A stretch of DNA of 64,000 nt from positions 518,053 through 582,052 of the forward strand of contig NZ_JALJCJ010000001.1 of NCBI RefSeq assembly GCF_022899935.1, given 5' to 3'. Below, in pieces: positions 52,346 through 61,095 of the stretch. A program made the position numbers and the translations under genes. Source of the DNA: Shinella curvata. Lineage in GTDB: Bacteria > Pseudomonadota > Alphaproteobacteria > Rhizobiales > Rhizobiaceae. Every line of letters starts with the position of its first letter. The stretch's first letter is position 1. The notes below the pieces were generated by a model. The model searched no databases. It was not told the origin of the DNA and saw only the letters and a program-made list of their open reading frames with translations.

Positions 52346-53968
52346 CTATTCGGCCGGCTGGAGCGCGGGTGCGGCGCCCGGGATCGGGGCCTCGTCACGC
52401 TGGTAGCCGAGGATTGTCATGGTCACGTTGTAGGCCATGATGAGAGCCCCCAGGAGGAACAGCCCGCCGCCGACGGCACGCAGCACGTAGTAGGGGAACA
52501 TGGCTGCGATCGTTTCGGCGAACGAATAGACCAGGAAGCCCTGTTCGTCGTATTCGCGCCACATCAGGCCCTGCTGGATGCCGGCAACCCACATGACGGC
52601 CGCGTAGACGACGATGCCGAGGGTGGCGAGCCAGAAGTGCCAGTTGACCATGCGGATCGAATAGAGCCGCTCTCTCTTCCACAGTTTCGGAACGAGGAAA
52701 TAGACCGCGCCGAAGGTGATAAGGCCGTTCCAGCCGAGCGCACCCGAGTGAACGTGGCCGATCGTCCAGTCCGTGTAATGGCTGAGCGAGTTGACCGACT
52801 TGATCGACATCATCGGACCTTCGAAGGTCGCCATGCCGTAGAAGGCGATGGCCATGACCATCATGCGCACGATCGGGTCGGTACGGATCTTGTCCCAGGC
52901 GCCCTGGAGCGTCATCAGGCCGTTGATCATGCCGCCCCACGAGGGCATCCAGAGCATGATCGAGAAGACCATGCCGAGTGTCTGCGCCCAGTCCGGCAGC
53001 GCGGTATAGTGCAGATGGTGCGGCCCGGCCCAGATATACATGAAGATCAGGGCCCAGAAGTGGATGATCGACAGGCGGTAGGAGTAGACCGGGCGGTTCA
53101 CCTGCTTGGGCACGAAATAATACATCATGCCGAGGAAGCCGGCCGTCAGGAAGAAGCCCACAGCATTGTGGCCGTACCACCACTGGGTCAGCGCATCCTG
53201 CACGCCCGAGAAGGCCGAATAGCTCTTCACGCCAAGGAACGAGACCGGGACGGCCAGGTTGTTGACGATATGCAGCATGGCGACGGTGACGATGAAGCCG
53301 AGATAGAACCAGTTGGCCACATAGATGTGCGGTTCCTTACGGGTCATGATCGTGCCGAGGAAGGCGATCAGATAGGCGACCCAGACGACGGTCAGCCACA
53401 GGTCGACATACCATTCCGGCTCGGCATATTCCCTGCCCTGCGTGATGCCGAGCAGATAGCCGGTGGCGGCCATGACGATGAAGAGCTGATAGCCCCAAAA
53501 CACGAACCAGCCGAGATTGCCGCCGAACAGGCGCGCGCGCGAGGTACGCTGCACGACATAGAACGAGGTGGCGATCAGCGCATTGCCGCCGAAGGCGAAG
53601 ATGACGGCCGAGGTGTGCAGCGGACGTGTGCGCCCGAAGTTCAGCCAGGGTTCGATGTTGAGATCGGGGAAGGCCAGCTGGGCGGCGATGACGACGCCCA
53701 CCAGGAAGCCGACGACGCCCCAGAATACCGTCGCGATGACGCCGTACTTGATGACCTCGTCGAAATAACCGTCGCCGTCGTGCGACGGCAATACGGGCGA
53801 TGCGGGCGCGAACGTGATGTGCCGCACCATGAGAATCGTTGCCCCGAGGAGCACGAAGAAGAGAACCCACATATGGCTCTCGAAGAGCCGGTCATGGGCA
53901 AAGGCCGCACCGAGAAGCGCAAGGAACGCTCCTACAGCGAGGATAATCGTTTCGGTCAAGTATTTCAC
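52346..53968 (-). CDS. ccoN: Cbb3 cytochrome c oxidase subunit I (FixN/CcoN)
   Basis: A 540-residue catalytic subunit with about twelve membrane helices, carrying the haem b and b3-CuB centres where O2 is reduced with high affinity. Ligand His are visible in [27 protein letters not shown] and [19 protein letters not shown] at 53968 is selected because GGGGGA lies seven bases upstream and the length fits FixN; the frame is open for 65 further codons. An FNR-type box is 103 bases upstream. It is the first gene of ccoNOQP. Confidence 0.97.
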   Translation of the reverse strand: MKYLTETIILAVGAFLALLGAAFAHDRLFESHMWVLFFVLLGATILMVRHITFAPASPVLPSHDGDGYFDEVIKYGVIATVFWGVVGFLVGVVIAAQLAFPDLNIEPWLNFGRTRPLHTSAVIFAFGGNALIATSFYVVQRTSRARLFGGNLGWFVFWGYQLFIVMAATGYLLGITQGREYAEPEWYVDLWLTVVWVAYLIAFLGTIMTRKEPHIYVANWFYLGFIVTVAMLHIVNNLAVPVSFLGVKSYSAFSGVQDALTQWWYGHNAVGFFLTAGFLGMMYYFVPKQVNRPVYSYRLSIIHFWALIFMYIWAGPHHLHYTALPDWAQTLGMVFSIMLWMPSWGGMINGLMTLQGAWDKIRTDPIVRMMVMAIAFYGMATFEGPMMSIKSVNSLSHYTDWTIGHVHSGALGWNGLITFGAVYFLVPKLWKRERLYSIRMVNWHFWLATLGIVVYAAVMWVAGIQQGLMWREYDEQGFLVYSFAETIAAMFPYYVLRAVGGGLFLLGALIMAYNVTMTILGYQRDEAPIPGAAPALQPAE

Positions 53969-54070
53969 GTTGGCATCCCCCAACTGGTCAAGGTCCCGCA
54001 TCGACCGGCTCCCACACGGAATCGGCCTTTGCGCTCGATTGAGCCTTCGCAGATGCGTAAGGAAGCATCC

Positions 54071-54084
54071 TTGACATGGATCAA
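54071..54084. promoter_or_regulatory. FNR/FixK-type box between ccoN and the hemerythrin gene
   Basis: TTGACATGGATCAA differs at one base from TTGAT-N4-ATCAA. It is 103 bases before ccoN and 94 before the divergent hemerythrin start, so it could activate either gene or both. Confidence 0.85.
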
Positions 54085-54177
54085 GGCACGATACGGAAGC
54101 GGGCGGCATCAAAGGACAGGTTGACGCAGCCGCACGTCGGACGACGGCGCGGCCCTCCCCCAACGAGGGAACACGAG

Positions 54178-54660
54178 ATGACGGATTACAATGGTATCGC
54201 CCGGCTGCTTTCGGATCGCCCGACGGACGCCGTTTCGCTCGACTGGCTGAAGAAGGCCCATGACGCCCAGCTGACGCTCTGCACGGCGCTTGAGGAAATC
54301 GCCGACAGCCTGCCGGCCAACGTCAACCGGCAGAAGTGCATATATGCCGCCAAATCATTGATTCCGCTTGTCAATGGCGTTCATCGCTATGAAGAGGAAG
54401 CCGTCTTCCCGCTTCTCGAGCGCCAGGCATCCGGCGACGGGGAACTTGTCTCCTCCATCGCGCGGCTAAAATTCGAGCATGTCGAGGACGAGTGCTTCGC
54501 GGAGGAACTGACCGATACGCTCACACGGCTGGGGAGCGGTGACGGCACGGTCAACGCGGAAGCCGCGGGCTACATGCTCCGCGGCTTCTTCGAGTCGATC
54601 CGGCGGCATATTGCCTTCGAGCAACAGTTCATGCTGCGCGGCGACCGGTTGGCCTCCTGA
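54178..54660 (+). CDS. Hemerythrin-like (HHE) domain protein
   Basis: A 160-residue four-helix protein that may bind a di-iron centre. Candidate ligands are His in LKKAHDAQL, His and Glu in [10 protein letters not shown], His in LKFEHVEDE and His in IRRHIAFE. The start is ATG at 54178, just after GAG; upstream codons lack support. It is divergent from ccoN and shares its FNR box, which suggests expression under low O2 and a role in oxygen or nitric oxide handling. Its stop is 3 bases from that of the convergent PAS gene. Confidence 0.88.
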   Translation: MTDYNGIARLLSDRPTDAVSLDWLKKAHDAQLTLCTALEEIADSLPANVNRQKCIYAAKSLIPLVNGVHRYEEEAVFPLLERQASGDGELVSSIARLKFEHVEDECFAEELTDTLTRLGSGDGTVNAEAAGYMLRGFFESIRRHIAFEQQFMLRGDRLAS

Positions 54661-54663
54661 CGC

Positions 54664-55374
54664 TCAGGCGGCGATGGGCCCGCGTGCCTCCAGCACGTCC
54701 TGCAGCACGAGAATGGCGCCGAGCACATTGCCGACGGCAGACAGGCAGGGCGTCATGCGGCAGCGCGTGACGGTCGAACCCCGTCGTGGTGAGATATAGT
54801 CATATTCGACGATCTCGCCCGCAAAACAGCGATCCAGGTGTCGCTTCACGCGGCCGTCAAAACGCTGCATGCCGATGAATTCAACGATATGGCGCCCGAC
54901 GAGATCAATGGGCTTCTCGCTGAAACTCCCCGCATTCAGCGGGTTCGAATAGAGATAACGGTAATCCGTCGTTATCACCGCCACGCGGTCCGGCAGGCTG
55001 TCGAGGATCGCCTCGTTGATCAGGCCATCTTCCATCACCCGCGGTGACACCACCGGGCGGCGCGCCTCGGGAAACTCGACGCGGAAGGGGCGCGACGTCT
55101 CCTCGTTGCCGAAATAACGATCGAGCAGAAGCTTGAAATTATGCGCCTGCCGGAGCACGCAGGCCTTGTCCTCCGCTTCTTCGCGAAGCAGATCCACCAC
55201 GAACTGGAACTGGAGCTTGAGATCGGAGACGTCGGAGGCCTCCTTGTGCAGCACGGCTGCCAGAGCCGGCTCAATTTCCCTGTCCAGCATGGCAACAAGA
55301 CGTTCATTTCCAGTCTTTATTGCGTGCTGGAGTTGCGAATACTTAAACCAGAACAACTCTACAAGAGCTTTCAA
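54664..55374 (-). CDS. PAS-domain protein
   Basis: A 236-residue cytoplasmic protein. The first 120 residues are helical with no recognised domain. A PAS domain covers about 120-230 (ILDSLPDRVAVITTDYRYLYSNPLNAG, GRHIVEFIG and GAILVLQDVLE). There is no output domain, so it may act by binding another protein. It starts at TTG (55374), six bases after GGGAG. Cofactor residues cannot be judged. It lies tail-to-tail with the hemerythrin gene. Confidence 0.85.
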   Translation of the reverse strand: MKALVELFWFKYSQLQHAIKTGNERLVAMLDREIEPALAAVLHKEASDVSDLKLQFQFVVDLLREEAEDKACVLRQAHNFKLLLDRYFGNEETSRPFRVEFPEARRPVVSPRVMEDGLINEAILDSLPDRVAVITTDYRYLYSNPLNAGSFSEKPIDLVGRHIVEFIGMQRFDGRVKRHLDRCFAGEIVEYDYISPRRGSTVTRCRMTPCLSAVGNVLGAILVLQDVLEARGPIAA

Positions 55375-55613
55375 TTCATGCTCCCTGAATTGCTGAAATC
55401 TACAGCAATTTGATCACTTACATTATTTAACCTGTCCGGAAATAAGATACGGTTTTGACCGTCACCTCCCTGAATTTCGCTATCCAAAGCGCTTACATTA
55501 GCAAAATGGTAACAGCGTAGAAGAGGATGTCAAACCCATATTTGATAAAATTGCGTGTTTTCGAAATAATGAACACGTTCAAAATTGAACATGAAGGAAG
55601 AAATTATAAGTGC

Positions 55614-56549
55614 TCAAGTAATAAGGGAACGCTTGATATTCCAGCGATCGTGATACCAGAGCCATTGGCCGGGATATTCCCGCACCCACTGTTCGACCTT
55701 GTCGTTCAGCATCTGTGCCGTCGCATCGACATCGACTGCACCGTTCTCCTTGCGCGGGATGTCCATCGCCGGCTCGAGCTCCAGCCGGTAGCGATTATCA
55801 GGCAGACGGATGCAGCGCGCCGGATAGACCTCGCAATTGAACTGGCGCACCAGCTTGGCCAGAAGGGGATTGGTCTGCACGTCGCGCCCGAAGAATTTCG
55901 TCGGCAAGCCTTTGGTGAACTTCTGGTCGACGAGCACGCCGACCGGCCCGCCGGCATCGAGCTTGCGCGCCAGCGTGAAGGAAGAGCCGGCATGCGAAGG
56001 CACGAGGTGCCCCATGCGCGCACGCCGGAATTCGAACACCTTTTCGGCGACATAAGGATTGTTCGGCGGGCGGAAGAGCACCGTCACATCCAGCCCGAAA
56101 GCGGCGCCGGCGACCGGCAGCAGCTCGAAATTACCGCTATGGGCAGTAAAGACGATGAAGGGGCGCGGATTGTCGCGCAGGTCCACGAAAAGCGGAATGC
56201 CGGACACTTCGATACGACCCGGCGTCGTCTTTTCCGGGTCAAAGTCGAACAGCTTGTCGAGGAAGACATACTCCGCGGCAAGCCGGCCCATATTGCCCCA
56301 GGCGTCGAGCGCGATCGCCTGGATGTCCGCCTCGGATTTTTCCGGGAAAGCATTGCGCAGATTGGTCAGCGTCAGCTTGTGCCGGCTCGTCTTCGGCCCG
56401 ATCCAGCGCACAAGACGGTCAGCGAAATTGATCGCCCCATCCGCCGGAAACAATTTTAGAAGATTGAGCAGGCCGAAGGCGAACTGCGCCACCAGCCAGT
56501 CCTTGGTGTTGCGCAGCGCCAGGACGAGGCGTGTGACGAGCATCTTCAT
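55614..56549 (-). CDS. lpxXL: Lipid A very-long-chain acyltransferase LpxXL
   Basis: A 311-residue inner-membrane acyltransferase of the LpxL/HtrB family. The catalytic HX4E motif is His137-Glu142 in AHSGNFE. In rhizobia this member transfers 27-hydroxyoctacosanoate from AcpXL to lipid A. An amphipathic N-terminal helix (about 18-34) anchors it. It is the last gene of acpXL-fabZ-fabF2-fabF1-adh-lpxXL, 4 bases after the dehydrogenase. Confidence 0.95.
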   Translation of the reverse strand: MKMLVTRLVLALRNTKDWLVAQFAFGLLNLLKLFPADGAINFADRLVRWIGPKTSRHKLTLTNLRNAFPEKSEADIQAIALDAWGNMGRLAAEYVFLDKLFDFDPEKTTPGRIEVSGIPLFVDLRDNPRPFIVFTAHSGNFELLPVAGAAFGLDVTVLFRPPNNPYVAEKVFEFRRARMGHLVPSHAGSSFTLARKLDAGGPVGVLVDQKFTKGLPTKFFGRDVQTNPLLAKLVRQFNCEVYPARCIRLPDNRYRLELEPAMDIPRKENGAVDVDATAQMLNDKVEQWVREYPGQWLWYHDRWNIKRSLIT

Positions 56550-56553
56550 CGGA

Positions 56554-57582
56554 TCAATCCAGTCTGAGGACGATCTTGCCGAAGATCTGGCGCGATTCCA
56601 TGCGCTCCAGCGCGGTCTCGATGCCGTCGAAAGTCACTTCCGTGTCGATGACCGGATGCACGAGGCCCTGCGCCATCTTCTGCATGGCATCCGCCATGTT
56701 TTCCATGCGGCAACCGAACGAACCGAGCAGCTTGAGCTGCTGCTGGAACAGCATCATCAGGTTCATGTCGGTGGAAACGCCCGAGGTGGAGCCGCAGGTG
56801 ACGAGACGGCCGCCGCGCTTCATGCAGAGCATGGAGCCCGCCCAGGTATCCTTGCCGACATGTTCGAAGACGACATCGACGCCCTTCTTCCTGGTCAGCT
56901 TGCGCACGACGCCTTCAAAGCGATCCTCGCGATAGTTGATGACGTGGTCGGCACCGAGCGCCTTCGCCTTCTCGATCTTGTCGTTCGAGCCGACGGTGGT
57001 GATGACGGTGCAGCCGATCTTCTTGGCCAGCTGGATCGCCGCCGTGCCGATGCCGGAGCCGCCGGCATGGACAAGGATCGTTTCACCCGGCTGAAGCTTG
57101 GCATTGTCGAACAACATGTGCTCGACCGTGCCGAAGGTGACGGGCGCGAGCGCCGCGCCGACCGCATCGACGCCGGGGGGTGCTGGAACGAGCAGGCGGG
57201 CGGGAAGGTTCACCTTCTCCTGCGCGAAGCCATCGAGATGGAAACCGTGCACGCCGCCGACATGTTCGCAGAGGTTGTCGCGCTTCTCGCGGCAGGGCTT
57301 GCAGAGACCACAGGTGCGCGCACCGTAGATCGAGACGAGCTGGCCGGGCAGCACATTCGAGACGCCCGGACCGAGCGTCTCGACGACGCCGGCGGCTTCC
57401 GCCCCGATGACCAGCGGCATCTTGCGCTTGGCAAACGCCATGCCGCGCCAGCCCCAGACGTCGATATGGTTGAGCGCGACGGCTTTTACGCGCAACGTCA
57501 CCTCACCCGGGCCGGGGGCCTCGGGTTCCGGGATGTCGGTCAGTTCGAGCTTGCGGTCGTCGAGAAGCTGGAGGGCACGCAT
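56554..57582 (-). CDS. adh2XL: Zinc-type alcohol dehydrogenase/enoyl reductase of the VLCFA cluster
   Basis: A 342-residue medium-chain dehydrogenase. The structural zinc loop is CGLCKPCREKRDNLC (about 98-112), the catalytic-domain segment GAEAAGVVETLGPGV is present, and the nucleotide site is HAGGSGIGTAAIQLAKK. In this operon it is thought to serve as reductase during elongation of the C28 acyl chain, although its exact step is unproven. It lies 13 bases after fabF1XL. Confidence 0.92.
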   Translation of the reverse strand: MRALQLLDDRKLELTDIPEPEAPGPGEVTLRVKAVALNHIDVWGWRGMAFAKRKMPLVIGAEAAGVVETLGPGVSNVLPGQLVSIYGARTCGLCKPCREKRDNLCEHVGGVHGFHLDGFAQEKVNLPARLLVPAPPGVDAVGAALAPVTFGTVEHMLFDNAKLQPGETILVHAGGSGIGTAAIQLAKKIGCTVITTVGSNDKIEKAKALGADHVINYREDRFEGVVRKLTRKKGVDVVFEHVGKDTWAGSMLCMKRGGRLVTCGSTSGVSTDMNLMMLFQQQLKLLGSFGCRMENMADAMQKMAQGLVHPVIDTEVTFDGIETALERMESRQIFGKIVLRLD

Positions 57583-57595
57583 TGTCTTGTTCCTA

Positions 57596-58882
57596 TCAGG
57601 CCGGCTCGGCCGTCATCACGAGGCTGGCGTTCTGGCCGCCGAAGCCGAAGGAGTTGGAGAGAACCGCCGAAACCTGCTTGTCGCGCTTCACGTTCGGCAC
57701 GACGTCGAGCTGGATCGTCGGGTCGGGGTTCGTGTAGTTGATGGTGGGCGGAAGCGTCCCGGTCAGCATGGTCTGGATCGAGAACACCGCCTCGACCGCA
57801 CCGGCCGCCGTCAGCGTGTGGCCGATCATCGACTTGTTGGACGAAACCGCAATACCGGCAAGCTTGTCACCGAAGACGGTCGACATGGAGAGATACTCCA
57901 TCTTGTCGTTCTCCGGCGTCGAAGTGCCGTGCGCATTGATATAGCCGATGCCGCTCTCGTCGATGCCGGCATCTTCCAAGGCCGCGCGGATCGTCGCGAT
58001 GGCCGGGCCACCGTCCGGCGATGAGCGCGTGCGGTGGAAATGGTCGGCCTTCTCGCCGCAGCCCTTGAGGATGCCGAGCACCTTTGCGCCGCGAGCAATG
58101 GCCGATTCCAGCGATTCCAGCACGAGCGTCGCCGCACCTTCGGCGATGACGAAGCCGTCGCGGTCCTTGCTGAACGGCTTGGAGGCCTTGGTCGGCGGAT
58201 CGTTCTGGGTGGAAAGCGCAGAAAGCAGCGCGAAGCGGATGAGGGCTTCCGCCGTCACCGAGCCGTCGGTGCCGACGGTCAGCGCGCGGTCGGTGCGCCC
58301 CTGGCGGATCGCCTCGACGCCAAGCTGGATGGCCGTGGCACCGGAGGCACAAGCGGTCGACAGGGTCACCGGCAGGCCGCGCGTGCCATAACGGTCGGAA
58401 AGGCGCTCGGAGATAGAGCCGAAAGCCCAGGCTTCGTGCAGCGCCGGTTCCGCCTTCTCGCGCAACGCGGCAAGGAAACGGTCATAGGCGTCGCCCGGAC
58501 GCTGCGACGGCGGCGCGCGGTCGGCGAGTGCAAAACGCTCACGCCAGTCGGGCTCGATCGGCGGGGCGGCGAGGAACAGCGGACCGCCAAAATCGCCGGA
58601 GAGGCCGGCCTGCGCCAGTGCCTCGTCCGTCGTCTCGCGGGCATAAGCGTAGGAGCGCTCGACCGGATTTTCCGTGGGTACGGTGATGAAATCGACCGTG
58701 CCGGAAATGCGGGTGTTCAGCCCATCAACCGGGAAGCGGCTGATGTCGTGGATGCCCGAGACGCCGCCCGTCAGCGCGGTCCAGTTGTCCTTGAGACCTT
58801 GTCCGAGCGAGGTGACGACCCCCATGCCGGTGACGGCGACGATGGGGCGACCCAGATGATCCCTGTAAGCGGCGTTCGTCAT
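57596..58882 (-). CDS. fabF1XL: Beta-ketoacyl-ACP synthase FabF1XL (catalytic)
   Basis: A 428-residue KAS II-type enzyme that condenses malonyl units onto the growing chain on AcpXL. The Cys-His-His triad is intact: Cys178 in STACASG, His316 in NAHGTST and His353 in IGHTLTAAG, with Lys348. It overlaps no neighbour and is 9 bases from the second ketosynthase gene. Its probable partner is that inactive-looking synthase. Confidence 0.96.
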   Translation of the reverse strand: MTNAAYRDHLGRPIVAVTGMGVVTSLGQGLKDNWTALTGGVSGIHDISRFPVDGLNTRISGTVDFITVPTENPVERSYAYARETTDEALAQAGLSGDFGGPLFLAAPPIEPDWRERFALADRAPPSQRPGDAYDRFLAALREKAEPALHEAWAFGSISERLSDRYGTRGLPVTLSTACASGATAIQLGVEAIRQGRTDRALTVGTDGSVTAEALIRFALLSALSTQNDPPTKASKPFSKDRDGFVIAEGAATLVLESLESAIARGAKVLGILKGCGEKADHFHRTRSSPDGGPAIATIRAALEDAGIDESGIGYINAHGTSTPENDKMEYLSMSTVFGDKLAGIAVSSNKSMIGHTLTAAGAVEAVFSIQTMLTGTLPPTINYTNPDPTIQLDVVPNVKRDKQVSAVLSNSFGFGGQNASLVMTAEPA

Positions 58883-58891
58883 GGCCGACCC

Positions 58892-60082
58892 TCACTTCTC
58901 TGCGCTAAGAATTGCGACGCCCTCGCCGCGCGAATGGCCGACCGTCGTGACGACGGCCGTCGTGGCGGCGCCCGCCATGGCGGTCTCGGCCTTGGCATCG
59001 AATGGAGCGACCTTTACACCGGCACCAAGGGTGAGCGCGGCCAGCGCGAGACCCAGCGGGAACTGCGCTTCAAGTGCCTGCCCCGTCACGGCGCTGTAGC
59101 CGCGCACCGCGCTGCCGGCGAAGCGCTGGCCAAGCCATGCCTTTTCACGCGCCGTCGCCTCATGGGCGCCCGATGCGCCGGAGAACACGACGGCTCCCTC
59201 GGCGTCCGCGCCTTCGGCAAGACGATCGAGTCGGGCTTCGAGCCGGCCTTCGTCGCGCGAACCACGGTCGCCGCCGATGGCGTCGATCGTCGCATAGATG
59301 CGCGCGCCACGGGCTTCCGCATGTTCGCGGGATTCGAGGATGAGGAAGGCCGAGGCCGTTCCGGTGATGATGCCGCCGCCAGCCTTTTCGTCACGCGACC
59401 AAAGCGGCGTCCAGCCACCCGTCGCATGGGCGCCAATGGCTTCATAAAGCAGGATGACGTCCTGCCGCTCGGCCACCAGCGCGCTGCCGACAAGCGTATG
59501 CGTCGACTGGCCGGCACGGATCCGGTGGAAAGCCGTCTCGACGGCGCTGATGCCGGCGGCTTCCTCGCCCATGAAGGTACGCGAGGAACCGGTCACCTTG
59601 TGCACGATGGAAATATTGCCGGCGAGCAGGTTGGAGAGCTGCGCGAGGAAGAGCGTCGGGCGCAGCTCCGTCGTCAGCTTCTCGTTGAGCAGACGCTCGC
59701 GGTCGTTGCGCTTCAGGCCCTCGTCGACGATCAGCGAGTCGACCGCGATGTCGCGCTCGCCGCCGCCGGCCGCGACGATCATGTCCATGGTGCCGCAGGC
59801 TTCGGCATTGTCCTTGAAGCCCGCGTCATCGAGCGCGAGGCCGGCGGTGAAGACGCCGAGGCGCTGCCAGTTTTCCATCTGGCGCTGGTCGCCACGCTTG
59901 GCGATCTGCTGGTTCCAGTCGATTTCCGGCATAGGATGTACCGGATAAGGCGCGAAGCGTTCCGTGTCGATCTTCGTGACCGGCGCGTTCGCGGCACCGA
60001 GGATCGACACATGCGCCTCGGCCCCGACACCCTGACAGGTGACGATGCCGACGCCTGTGATCACCACATCGTTGTTGGCCAT
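58892..60082 (-). CDS. fabF2XL: Ketosynthase-fold protein FabF2XL lacking the catalytic triad
   Basis: A 396-residue thiolase-fold protein with KAS sequence (VVITGVGIVTCQG at the start and SNLLAGNISIVHK in the middle). The residue aligned with the active-site Cys is Glu174 (MGEEAAG). The NAHGT motif is replaced by a GASGAHE stretch, and GHTLTAAG aligns with GQALEAQF, so neither catalytic His is present. The start at 60082 is one base after fabZ ends. It cannot condense by the normal mechanism. It resembles chain-length-factor subunits of type II polyketide synthases and may pair with FabF1XL. Confidence 0.93.
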   Translation of the reverse strand: MANNDVVITGVGIVTCQGVGAEAHVSILGAANAPVTKIDTERFAPYPVHPMPEIDWNQQIAKRGDQRQMENWQRLGVFTAGLALDDAGFKDNAEACGTMDMIVAAGGGERDIAVDSLIVDEGLKRNDRERLLNEKLTTELRPTLFLAQLSNLLAGNISIVHKVTGSSRTFMGEEAAGISAVETAFHRIRAGQSTHTLVGSALVAERQDVILLYEAIGAHATGGWTPLWSRDEKAGGGIITGTASAFLILESREHAEARGARIYATIDAIGGDRGSRDEGRLEARLDRLAEGADAEGAVVFSGASGAHEATAREKAWLGQRFAGSAVRGYSAVTGQALEAQFPLGLALAALTLGAGVKVAPFDAKAETAMAGAATTAVVTTVGHSRGEGVAILSAEK

Positions 60083-60083
60083 C

Positions 60084-60566
60084 TTACTTTCCTTCCGCCG
60101 ACGCTGCGAGCGCCTCGAACAAACCCACCTCGCCGGCACGCTTGCGAACGATGTCCGCCAGCGGCACTTCGGCAAAGGGCATGGTGCGCAGCTTCAATTG
60201 CGCATCGCAGACCTTCTTGCCGGCCGATGTGATGCGCGTCTTGGTCACGGCATAACCCGAACCGTCATGCTCCAGCACGGCCTCGATGTCGAGCACGGCA
60301 TCCGGCTCGACGAAGGTGCGCATCTTGGCGCCGTCGACGCTCATCAGGAATGGCATGGCCGCGAAATCGGTGGCGGCGAGCACGAGGAAGCCGGAGGCCT
60401 GCGCCATCGTCTCGATGAGCAGCACGCCCGGAACGAGCGGCATGCCGGGAAAATGCCCTTCGAAAACAGGGCTCTTGGAGGGAACGACCGAGCGGGCGGT
60501 GAGCACGCGGCGCGCGCCGTCAATGGCCTCCACGCGGTCGATCATCTGGAAATATTCAAGCAACAT
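60084..60566 (-). CDS. fabZXL: FabZ-type 3-hydroxyacyl-ACP dehydratase of the VLCFA cluster
   Basis: A 160-residue HotDog dehydratase. The catalytic pair is His38 and Glu52 in EGHFPGMPLVPGVLLIETMAQ (family motif HFPG...PG...E..AQ). It removes water from 3-hydroxyacyl-AcpXL during elongation. The start is ATG at 60566; the longer frame upstream runs through a hairpin and is not supported. It follows acpXL by 121 bases. Confidence 0.94.
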   Translation of the reverse strand: MLLEYFQMIDRVEAIDGARRVLTARSVVPSKSPVFEGHFPGMPLVPGVLLIETMAQASGFLVLAATDFAAMPFLMSVDGAKMRTFVEPDAVLDIEAVLEHDGSGYAVTKTRITSAGKKVCDAQLKLRTMPFAEVPLADIVRKRAGEVGLFEALAASAEGK

Positions 60567-60602
60567 CGGATTATCGTCCCTGGCGGGGTCCGGAAATCGA
60601 AA

Positions 60603-60624
60603 GGCCTGCCGAAGACGGCAGGCC
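60603..60624. repeat. Hairpin between acpXL and fabZXL
   Basis: A perfect 9-bp stem (60603-60611 with 60616-60624) and 4-base loop, 63 bases after acpXL, followed on the minus strand by only TTT. It could attenuate or process the transcript so that the acyl carrier protein is made in excess. Confidence 0.65.
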
Positions 60625-60687
60625 ATGTGTCCTGTGCACCGGGATCGTCCGGAACAGAGCCGCTAAACGCAGCCGGGCGGTCTCGCC

Positions 60688-60966
60688 TCAGGCCTTGGCG
60701 GCCCGCAGTTCGTCGATCTTCGCGCAGAGGTTCTTCAGGACGAAATACTCTTCCGTCGCGACCTTGCCTTCGTTGACGTCCTGCGTCCACTTTTCCAGCG
60801 GAATCTTGATGCCGAATTCCTTGTCGATCGCAAAGACGATGTCGAGGAAGTCGAGGCTGTCGATGCCGAGATCGTCGATGGTGTGGCTCTCGGGCGTGAT
60901 CGTCTCGCGATCGATCTCGCTCGTCTCAGCAATGATGTCGGCAACCTTGTCGAATGTAGCAGTCAC
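60688..60966 (-). CDS. acpXL: Acyl carrier protein AcpXL
   Basis: A 92-residue specialised acyl carrier protein. Ser37 in [10 protein letters not shown] receives the 4'-phosphopantetheine arm. It carries the 27-hydroxyoctacosanoic chain until LpxXL transfers it to lipid A. The start is GTG at 60966 with GAGGT upstream. It is the first gene of the six-gene operon. Confidence 0.97.
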   Translation of the reverse strand: MTATFDKVADIIAETSEIDRETITPESHTIDDLGIDSLDFLDIVFAIDKEFGIKIPLEKWTQDVNEGKVATEEYFVLKNLCAKIDELRAAKA

Positions 60967-61095
60967 GCCCGTACCTCATGAATCTATAGTTGGGCGATCC
61001 TATAGGGAAAACAGACGCAATTGCCAATGGGTTTGATGAGGGACCAGCGTAGTGCACACGGCTGTGTTGCGCAAACAACATGGCCGCTTGCGGCC

